Below, in pieces: positions 7,019 through 12,351 of a stretch of 12,597 bases of DNA; position 1 is the stretch's first letter, and each line of letters opens with the position of its first letter. This DNA is from JAPSGM01 sp036556985 (GTDB lineage: Bacteria; Chloroflexota; Limnocylindria; QHBO01), in assembly GCA_036556985.1 (NCBI GenBank), contig DATBIK010000081.1, positions 1 to 12,597 on the forward strand. The letters are read 5' to 3'. A model generated the notes under the pieces. The model was not told the DNA's origin. It made no database searches and was given only the letters and a program-made list of their open reading frames with translations. Both the position numbers and the translations under genes were made by a program.

Positions 7019-7624
7019 ATGCCACCGCCCACGCGGTGGGGAGAGCCGCAACCGGGTCCGCTCCAACGGCTGGTGGCGCGTGCCAAATCCTTCCTCGGGA
7101 CCGATGCCTCCGTCCCCGCCGGTGCCCTCCGCCCCCTGCCCCTCGCCCTCCAGCACGGGGAGCTGGCCGAGCGATACCTCGGCGCCGAGCGCGCCGAGGA
7201 CCACGAGCGGGCAGGCGTGGCGGCGACCGCGGCCATGGAGCGCGCCGAATCCGCCGCCGAGTGGTGGGCCGCCGACCTGTGGGGCCACCGCGCCCTGTGG
7301 CACTTCGAGCGGGCCGGGATGGAGCTGGCCGCCACCCGCGCCGCGCGGCTCATCGGCGACCTGCGGGCATCGGCCGGCGACCCGGCGAGCGCCCGCCGCT
7401 ACTATGCCGAGGCGATCAGCGAGGCCCGCGACATCGGGGCGGAGCGGGAGGAGGGGCTGGCGGCGCTCGGCATGGGCCGCGCGGCGATGCAGCTCTCCGA
7501 CGTCACCACCGCGCGGCGCCTGGCGGCGATCGCGATCGACCTGCTCGAGCGCTGCGGCGCCCCGGCCGACGAGGTGGCCGCGGCCCGCGAGCTGCGCGGC
7601 CAGGAGAAGGAGGTGAGCGGATGA
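7019..7624 (+). CDS. TPR-like helical protein of unknown function
   Basis: The 201-aa product has no catalytic motif I recognise. From about residue 45 it is almost entirely alanine/arginine/glutamate-rich amphipathic helices, and residues about 105-175 (AARLIGDLRASAGDPASARRYYAEAISEARDIG, then ALGMGRAAMQLSDVTTARRLAAIAIDLL, given here as two separate repeat units) have the spacing and small/large residue pattern of tetratricopeptide repeats. Such proteins usually mediate protein contacts. The start is ATG 7019, with AAAGG at 7010-7014 and the context GGACCG-ATG. It lies between metK (14 bases before) and proC, whose ATG overlaps this stop as ATGA, so it is probably translated with them. Family assignment beyond TPR-like is not possible by eye. 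Confidence 0.75.
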   Translation: MPPPTRWGEPQPGPLQRLVARAKSFLGTDASVPAGALRPLPLALQHGELAERYLGAERAEDHERAGVAATAAMERAESAAEWWAADLWGHRALWHFERAGMELAATRAARLIGDLRASAGDPASARRYYAEAISEARDIGAEREEGLAALGMGRAAMQLSDVTTARRLAAIAIDLLERCGAPADEVAAARELRGQEKEVSG

Positions 7625-8466
7625 GCCCGAAGCGCAGCGACATGCGTGTCGCGATCGTCGGCGCCGGCGTGATGGCCGAGGCCATGATCGCCGGCCTCCT
7701 GGCCGACCGTGCCGTGGCCGCCGACCACCTCGTCGCCTCGCACCCGCGCCGCGACCGCCGCGAGGTCCTCGCCGAGCGGCATGCGATCGCGGTCGTGACG
7801 AGGAACGCGGAGGCGGTTCGCGGCGCGGACATCGTGGTGCTGGCCGTGAAGCCGCAGATGCTGGCCCGCGTCATGCGCGACGTCGGCCCGGCTCTCACCG
7901 ATGGCCAGGTCGTGCTCTCCATCGTGGCCGGCGCGACCCTGCGCACGCTGACCGTCGGGCTGGACCATTCGGCCGTCGTGCGCGCCATGCCGAACACGCC
8001 CTCGCAGATCCGGCGCGGGATCGCGGTGTGGGCGGCGTCATCGGCCTGCACATCGGCCCAGCGCGAGCTGGCGCGGCGCGTCTTGCGGGCCATCGGGCAC
8101 GAGAAGGAGGTTGCCGACGAGGCCTTCGTGGCCATGGCCACGGCCCTGTCCGGGACGGGGCCGACCTACCTGTTCGCGGTCATGGAGGCGCTGGTGGACG
8201 CCGGAGTGCACATGGGCTTCCCGCGCGAGCTGGCGCACGACCTCGTGGTCGAGACGCTCATCGGCTCGGCCGAGTACGCGGCCGCCTCCGAGCTGCATCC
8301 GGCGCAGCTGCGCAACCTCGTCACCTCGCCGGGCGGCACCTCCGCCGCCGCCATCTACGAGCTCGAGAAGGGCCGGCTGCGGACCGTCTTCTCCGATGCG
8401 GTGTGGGCCGCCTACCGCCGCACCCTGGAGCTCGGCGAATCGCTGGAGCGCGAGGTCGGCGCCTAG
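7621..8466 (+). CDS. proC: Pyrroline-5-carboxylate reductase
   Basis: The enzyme reduces 1-pyrroline-5-carboxylate to proline with NAD(P)H, the last step of proline synthesis, in the cytoplasm. The 281-aa protein has the N-terminal Rossmann motif VAIVGAGVMAEAMIAGL (from residue 10), VLAVKPQ (73-79), MPNTP in the substrate loop, SGTGPTY (177-183) and TSPGGTSAAAIYELE, all diagnostic. ATG 7621 overlaps the upstream stop (ATGA); ATG 7642 is an alternative start seven residues inside. The arrangement suggests translational coupling to the TPR-like gene. The stop TAG lies in a small palindrome (GCCTAGGC). The 169-base gap that follows contains no gene I can support and only a weak 5-bp ACCTG/CAGGT hairpin near 8521-8536. 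Confidence 0.95.
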   Translation: MSPKRSDMRVAIVGAGVMAEAMIAGLLADRAVAADHLVASHPRRDRREVLAERHAIAVVTRNAEAVRGADIVVLAVKPQMLARVMRDVGPALTDGQVVLSIVAGATLRTLTVGLDHSAVVRAMPNTPSQIRRGIAVWAASSACTSAQRELARRVLRAIGHEKEVADEAFVAMATALSGTGPTYLFAVMEALVDAGVHMGFPRELAHDLVVETLIGSAEYAAASELHPAQLRNLVTSPGGTSAAAIYELEKGRLRTVFSDAVWAAYRRTLELGESLEREVGA

Positions 8467-8624
8467 GCGGCCGAGCCGGTGAGCTCGCGCCTGACCAGCG
8501 TCGGGCCACGATCGGGGGTGACCTGCCCACTCAGGTGCTCGTAAAGATCCGTGTGGCCCGCCGCTTGGGCGATGAGTCCCGCGGCGCCGATCCGTCAATA
8601 CAGCCGACCACCTCTGGCAGCGAT

Positions 8625-8630
8625 GAGGAG
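8625..8630 (+). promoter_or_regulatory. Strong Shine-Dalgarno of the MBL-fold gene
   Basis: GAGGAG lies 5 bases ahead of ATG 8636, the best Shine-Dalgarno in this window. It fixes the start and contrasts with neighbouring genes that mostly lack one. Confidence 0.8.
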
Positions 8631-8635
8631 CAACA

Positions 8636-9466
8636 ATGCTGAGACAGGTCTCGGACGGTGTTCTGATCCACCGTAGCGAGCTGCTCCAGAACAACAGCAT
8701 CGTCGTGCAGGGCCGGTCCGGCGTGCTGCTCATCGATCCGGGCATCACGCGTGACGAGCTGGCCTGCCTCGCCGGCGACCTTCGCGCACTGGAGCGGCCG
8801 GTCGCCGCCGGCTTCGCAACGCATCCCGATTGGGATCACGTGCTCTGGCACCCCGAGTTCGGCGATGCGCTCCGGTACGGTACGACGCTCTGTGCGGACT
8901 TCATGCGAGATTTCCTGGAAGACCCGGACTGGCGGACTCGCGCCGCCGAAGGATTACCACCGGAGATCGCGGAAGAGGTACCGCTCGACGGGTTCGGCCG
9001 CATCACGGGCCTGCCCGGCGGAACGGCGCAGGTTCCCTGGGATGGCCCTGGGATCGGGATCCTCGAGCACCCCGCGCACGCCCAGGGCCATGCCGCGCTG
9101 CTGATCGGGAAGCCCGGCGTCCTTGTCGCGGGCGACATGCTTTCCGACATCCTGCCCCCGTTTCCGAACCTCGAGGCGGCCGATCCGATCGGGGACTACC
9201 TCGTCGGCTTGCGCCTCCTCGAGAGCGTGGCGGAGGACGTCACTGTCGTCATCCCCGGTCACGGATCGGCTGGTGGACGTGACGAGCTCCAACAACGGAT
9301 CGAGCAGGATCGCGCGTACGTGCTCTCCCTTCGGGACGGCCATCCGCCCGATGACACCCGCATCGGCCCTTCCGCGGCCTTCGGCTCCGACTGGCTCCCC
9401 GGGGTGGCTGAATGGCAGCTCCGGCAGCTTGCCGCAAGGCGAAAAACAGAGAGCCGTTTGCGCTAG
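8636..9466 (+). CDS. Metallo-beta-lactamase-fold hydrolase
   Basis: The 276-aa protein has the ordered metal-ligand motifs of the MBL fold: TH-P-D-W-DH at residues 62-68, HAQGH around H148-H152, GD at D167 in VAGDM, and VIPGHGS with H209. The first motif is a variant: the second histidine of HxHxDH is replaced by D65. This is known in some MBL subfamilies but changes the first metal site. Substrate is unknown; relatives include glyoxalase II-like and lactonase-like enzymes. No signal peptide is seen, so it is probably cytoplasmic. Codon use has more A/T third positions than adjacent genes, and it has a strong Shine-Dalgarno, hinting at acquisition. Its TAG overlaps the convergent gene's TAG within CTAG (9463-9466). 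Confidence 0.85.
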   Translation: MLRQVSDGVLIHRSELLQNNSIVVQGRSGVLLIDPGITRDELACLAGDLRALERPVAAGFATHPDWDHVLWHPEFGDALRYGTTLCADFMRDFLEDPDWRTRAAEGLPPEIAEEVPLDGFGRITGLPGGTAQVPWDGPGIGILEHPAHAQGHAALLIGKPGVLVAGDMLSDILPPFPNLEAADPIGDYLVGLRLLESVAEDVTVVIPGHGSAGGRDELQQRIEQDRAYVLSLRDGHPPDDTRIGPSAAFGSDWLPGVAEWQLRQLAARRKTESRLR

Positions 9467-9876
9467 TCCGCCCAGCCGGTGGAGAGGAAGAACGGCATCG
9501 GGCAGCCAGCCTCGGCGGCAGCCGACAGAATGTCCGGCAGCGGCTCCGTCTCGTACCAGCCGCCGCCCATCCGCACCGGCTCGCCCATGCGCACCGTCCG
9601 ACCGCTGCCCCACACGAAGACCTCGCCGTCCTCGACGTCCAGGCGGTAGCCGGGCCGCCAGGCCACGGTGAAGCCGTCGTCGGTGCGGACGCAGCCGTCG
9701 GCCTCCGTCAGCGTGCCCTCGAACAGGCCCGCCGGACCGCCGCCCCACATCGTGTGGCGAGGGAAGCGGTATCCGTCCGGGACCGGCACCGGACCGTAGA
9801 CGTACCATGCCGCGGCAGCCGCGCCGAGGACCACCACCAGTGCGGCGCCGACCGCGACGCGGCGGAGCGTGCGCAT
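9463..9876 (-). CDS. Membrane-anchored protein of unknown function
   Basis: The 137-aa protein starts with basic residues (MRTLRRV), then a single hydrophobic helix (about residues 7-27), then a roughly 110-residue soluble part likely outside the cell. That part is rich in Gly, Trp and acidic residues and has two cysteines (in GCVRTDD and AGCPMPF) that could pair. No lipobox is evident. I do not recognise the family. The start ATG 9876 shares its A with the TGA of the upstream small ORF (TGATG), which favours coupling; GTG 9879 is one codon earlier. The gene ends in the same CTAG as the convergent MBL gene. Confidence 0.7.
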   Translation of the reverse strand: MRTLRRVAVGAALVVVLGAAAAAWYVYGPVPVPDGYRFPRHTMWGGGPAGLFEGTLTEADGCVRTDDGFTVAWRPGYRLDVEDGEVFVWGSGRTVRMGEPVRMGGGWYETEPLPDILSAAAEAGCPMPFFLSTGWAD

Positions 9877-9998
9877 CACGGCACGGGCGAGGAATCCGGA
9901 GCGCCACCACCGCCGAGCAGGTAGACGATCGCGAAGATCAGCATGGCGCCGATGATCACGGCGAGCATGATCACCGAGCGTCGCGCGGCCGGATCCAT
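9876..9998 (-). CDS. Small single-helix membrane peptide, 40 aa
   Basis: ATG at 9998 to TGA ending at 9876 encodes 40 residues: a basic start (MDPAARRS), a continuous hydrophobic helix (VIMLAVIIGAMLIFAIVYLL, residues 9-28), a Gly-rich turn and a short polar tail (GAPDSSPVP). Almost all codons end in G or C, as expected for coding DNA here. A GATAAT hexamer lies 6 bases before the ATG. The stop overlaps the next start as TGATG, so it heads a two-gene minus-strand operon. Small size makes homology uncertain, but helix, codon use, promoter and coupling agree. Function is unknown; it may partner the downstream anchored protein. Confidence 0.65.
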   Translation of the reverse strand: MDPAARRSVIMLAVIIGAMLIFAIVYLLGGGGAPDSSPVP

Positions 9999-10004
9999 GC
10001 GCGG

Positions 10005-10010
10005 ATTATC
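10005..10010 (-). promoter_or_regulatory. -10 element of the small-peptide operon, probably leaderless
   Basis: On the minus strand GATAAT (5 of 6 matches to TATAAT) is followed by 6 bases and then ATG 9998. It overlaps GACCGATA, a one-base variant of the recurrent GACCGATG word. No Shine-Dalgarno is seen. Confidence 0.5.
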
Positions 10011-10050
10011 GGTCAGGGCAGCCGGTAGGTGGTTGCGGCCAGCGCGAAAT

Positions 10051-10073
10051 TGTCACGTGTCCGTTCTGGCGGC
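10051..10073 (-). repeat. Diverged inverted third copy of the manC-upstream repeat
   Basis: Read on the minus strand, GCCGCCAGAACGGACACGTG (positions 10073 down) matches the direct-repeat core GCCGCCAGGACAGACGGCTG, and over 23 aligned bases about 17 agree, including GCCGCCAG, AC, GAC and TGAC. It includes the GTCACGTG site and lies about 40 bases upstream of the minus-strand promoter. Confidence 0.45.
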
Positions 10074-10164
10074 CGTGGACAGCCGCACGCGCCCGCACGG
10101 CCACGCCCGCGCGCGATCCACGCTCAAGGACGCGCAGCCTCGGCGGCTCGCCGGCCTCCCGGGC

Positions 10165-10245
10165 CGTGTAGTGCCGCCAGGACAGACGGCTGACGACAAC
10201 CGGGCCAGCCAACTCGTCTACTGCCGCCAGGACAGACGGCTGACG
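10165..10245 (+). repeat. 31-base direct repeat, two copies at 50-base period
   Basis: Copies at 10165-10195 and 10215-10245 match at 29 of 31 positions, with a perfect 24-base core (10172-10195 and 10222-10245) beginning TGCCGCCAGG and ending GGCTGACG. The period is exactly 50 bases and the remaining 19 bases between copies are unrelated. The copies lie about 70-150 bases upstream of the manC -10. Candidates are tandem regulator-binding sites or an intergenic repeat family. With only two direct copies it is not a CRISPR array. Confidence 0.7.
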
Positions 10246-10313
10246 GGAACAGCGCCGCGCAGCGAGCCGACCGCGCGTGACGGCGGGGGCCGGTGGCGCG
10301 GCACGCGGGGTGG

Positions 10314-10319
10314 TACGGT
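10314..10319 (+). promoter_or_regulatory. -10 element of manC, probably leaderless
   Basis: TACGGT lies 8 bases before the manC ATG at 10328 and no Shine-Dalgarno is present, so the transcript probably starts at or near the start codon. Confidence 0.45.
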
Positions 10320-10327
10320 CTAGCTCG

Positions 10328-11398
10328 ATGTTCGCCATCGTCATGGCCGGCGGAGTCGGCACCCGGCTCTGGCCGCTCTCCCGGCGCAAGTCCCCGAAGC
10401 AGCTTCTGGCCCTCACCGGCGACACGAGCCTGCTGCAGCAGACCGTCGCCCGCCTCGGCACGCTGCTGAAGCCGCACGACATCTACGTCATCACCTCGCA
10501 GGCCCACGTCCGCGCCACGCAGGAGCAGCTGCCGCAACTGCCGGCCGACAACGTGCTCGGCGAGCCGCTGGCGCGATCGACCGGCGTGGCCGCCGGCCTG
10601 GCCACCGCCCTCGCCCGGCGCGAGTCCGACGAGATCGCGCTCGTCCTTCCGGCCGACCACTTTCTCAGGGACGAGGCCACGTTCGAGCAGGCAATGCGCG
10701 AGGCGATCCGCGTGGCGGAGCGCGGCTACCTCGTGACGCTTGGCGTGCCGCCGAAGCATGCCGCCACCGGGTACGGCTACATCAAGGTCGGGGAGCGGCT
10801 CCACGACTCGTCGCCCGCCGCGCTGGTGGACCGCTTCGTCGAGAAGCCGGACGCGAAGCGCGCGCAGGAGTTCATGGACGAGGGCGGCTACCTGTGGAAC
10901 GCCGGCATCTTCGTGTGGCGGGTGTACGCGTTCCGACAGGCGCTCGAGCGCTTCCAGCCCGCGCTCGCCGAGGCGCTCGACAGGATCTCCCAGCTCAACC
11001 GCACGCCCGGCTGGATGAGCGACGTGCGCGAGATCCTCGAGCCGATCCCCGCCATCCAGATCGACGCCGGCATCGCCGAGTCCGCGGCCGCCGAGGGCCG
11101 GGTGGCGGTCGTGCCGCTGGAGGCGGGCTGGAGCGACATCGGCTCCTGGTCGGCCCTGCTGGAGGCCCTGTCGGCGAAGTCGGGCGACTCGCTGGTGGCG
11201 TCGGGGCGGCACCTCGACCGCGGGTCGGAGGACGTGCTCGTGCACGGGGGCGATCGGCTCATCGTCACCGTCGGCCTGCGCGACGTGATCATCGTCGACA
11301 CGCCCGACGCCCTCCTCGTCTGCGCTCGCGACCGGGCCGAGGAGATCAAGCCGGTGCTCGACGACATCGCCGAGAAGGCCGGCGAGTCCTACCTGTAA
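10328..11398 (+). CDS. manC: Mannose-1-phosphate guanylyltransferase
   Basis: The enzyme makes GDP-mannose from mannose-1-phosphate and GTP, supplying mannose for cell-surface glycans and glycolipids. The 356-aa protein shows the nucleotide-binding AGGVGTRLWPLSRRKSPKQLL (7-27), LPADH with D110, FVEKP (170-174), YLWNAGIF around N191 and GWSDIGSW (267-274). It is the single-domain form: the C-terminal cupin phosphomannose isomerase domain of bifunctional ManC/AlgA (about 470 aa) is absent. ATG 10328 gives the motif right at the N-terminus, as usual, and follows TACGGT by 8 bases. An upstream extension to 10277 is open but not conserved in character. The acyltransferase starts 11 bases after the stop. 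Confidence 0.95.
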   Translation: MFAIVMAGGVGTRLWPLSRRKSPKQLLALTGDTSLLQQTVARLGTLLKPHDIYVITSQAHVRATQEQLPQLPADNVLGEPLARSTGVAAGLATALARRESDEIALVLPADHFLRDEATFEQAMREAIRVAERGYLVTLGVPPKHAATGYGYIKVGERLHDSSPAALVDRFVEKPDAKRAQEFMDEGGYLWNAGIFVWRVYAFRQALERFQPALAEALDRISQLNRTPGWMSDVREILEPIPAIQIDAGIAESAAAEGRVAVVPLEAGWSDIGSWSALLEALSAKSGDSLVASGRHLDRGSEDVLVHGGDRLIVTVGLRDVIIVDTPDALLVCARDRAEEIKPVLDDIAEKAGESYL

Positions 11399-11409
11399 GG
11401 CATAGACCG

Positions 11410-12111
11410 ATGGAGCGGCCGGCCCTCGGTCCAGCGCCGTCATTGGCGCACGAGGAGCGTGTCCGGTTCGGGTGGGTCGCGCGCCTGTTCGGGCGGGGAC
11501 TGGCGCTCTACGTCCGTCTCGTGGCGCGCACGGCCCGCATCTCCGGGCCGCCGGTGCGCCAGGACCAGGTCGTGTTCGCCATCTGGCACGAGTCGAACCT
11601 CGTGGCCGCGGCCGCCGCCTACCGGCTGCGGGGACAGCAGCGCCACGTTTCGTTCAGCACGCGGCGCTTCCGGGGGATCGTGATGAACACCATGCTGCGC
11701 GGCCTCGGCTGGGAGGCGGTCACGCTGCCGGACCCCGGCGCGGAGTCGCGAAGCGAGGCGACGAGCGTGTCGCGCCGCATGGCGCGGGTCGCTGCCGAAG
11801 GCAAGAGCCTGGTGGCGAGCTGTGACGGCCCCCTCGGCCCGTACCGCATCGCCAAGCCGGGCGTCCTCATCCTCGCCCGCGAGTCCGGCGTGCCGGTGCT
11901 GCCCTGGGCGGTGGCGGTGCGGCCGCCGTTGCGGCTCACGCGGCGCTGGGACCGCCAGCTCGTGCCGCTCCCGTTCTGCCGCATGCGGGTCGACGAGGCG
12001 CCGCTCATCGAGGTCGGGCCGCGCGATCGGATCAAGCCGATCCTGGTCCACCTCCAGGCCGAGCTGGAGCGGATCGCGGAGCTGTCCGACCGCCGCATGG
12101 CGGGCCGCTGA
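11410..12111 (+). CDS. DUF374/LPLAT-like acyltransferase
   Basis: The 233-aa protein resembles the DUF374 branch of lysophospholipid acyltransferases. It has an IWHESN segment (58-63) at the place of the family's WH(G/x)R/L catalytic-histidine region, then RFRGIVM, a G-x-W step, and the conserved SCDGPLGPYRIAKPGVLILARESGVPVLP (given in parts: SCDGPLGP 137-144, KPG 149-151). These enzymes probably acylate lipids at the inner membrane; substrates are mostly unknown. A mildly hydrophobic amphipathic N-terminus could be membrane-associated. The start ATG 11410 has the context AGACCG-ATG and no Shine-Dalgarno. Lying 11 bases after manC, it may act on a mannosylated lipid, which is inference. Cotranscription with manC is likely. 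Confidence 0.8.
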   Translation: MERPALGPAPSLAHEERVRFGWVARLFGRGLALYVRLVARTARISGPPVRQDQVVFAIWHESNLVAAAAAYRLRGQQRHVSFSTRRFRGIVMNTMLRGLGWEAVTLPDPGAESRSEATSVSRRMARVAAEGKSLVASCDGPLGPYRIAKPGVLILARESGVPVLPWAVAVRPPLRLTRRWDRQLVPLPFCRMRVDEAPLIEVGPRDRIKPILVHLQAELERIAELSDRRMAGR

Positions 12112-12351
12112 CGCCGCCATTTCGCCTCATGCCTGCTGGCAGCTACACCGAATGCCTCCATAGGCCGATTCGTCGCCCTCCTGCCTGCTGAGGGCTGCAT
12201 CAGGCGCTGCATGGGCCGCCGAGGCGGATCCGTGCAGCGCTCATCCGACATCGGGCGAAACCACACCGCGAGAATGCGCGAGGCTGGCACTCCTCCGCGC
12301 GCCCGCTACCATAGGGGCCCGTCCCACCCTCAAGCGGAGTGCCCCGTTCGC
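12112..12351. other. Intergenic gap before the sugar-phosphate mutase
   Basis: These 240 bases contain no supported gene. They hold an imperfect hairpin GCCTGCTG/CATCAGGC (12183-12205, 7 of 8 pairs, 7-base loop) that could end the manC transcript but has no T-run, then a possible -10 (TACCAT, 12307-12312) and the CGGAGTGCC leader (12335-12343), a 9-mer also seen at the apt ribosome-binding site. Confidence 0.5.
12307..12312 (+). promoter_or_regulatory. Possible -10 element of the mutase gene
   Basis: TACCAT fits TAnnnT and lies 39 bases before GTG 12352, which would leave a short leader containing GGAG (12336-12339). No -35 is clear. Confidence 0.3.

Larger units (their letters stand above)
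9999..10327. other. Divergent intergenic gap with direct repeats
   Basis: These 329 bases separate the minus-strand small-peptide operon from manC. No gene is supported; open frames crossing it are low-complexity arginine-rich shadows. It contains the minus-strand GATAAT element, a GTCACGTG palindrome-like site (10052-10059), an inverted diverged copy of the repeat (10051-10073), two direct repeat copies (10165-10195 and 10215-10245) and the manC -10 element (10314-10319). Confidence 0.7.

Noticed and set aside
8467..8635. Gene or structured RNA between proC and the MBL gene
   Set aside because: No start with plausible coding sequence and only a weak 5-bp hairpin; nothing beyond the Shine-Dalgarno can be supported.
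10165..10245. CRISPR array
   Set aside because: Only two direct copies, a spacer of just 19-26 bases, an inverted diverged third copy and no cas genes; a regulatory or intergenic repeat is more likely.
9943..10323. 126-aa plus-strand frame in the manC upstream gap
   Set aside because: It overlaps the coupled small membrane peptide gene, covers the direct repeats and has arginine-rich shadow composition without helices or motifs.
10124..11443. 439-aa minus-strand reading frame opposite manC
   Set aside because: Composition is shadow-like and it opposes an unmistakable manC; it also crosses the non-coding repeats.
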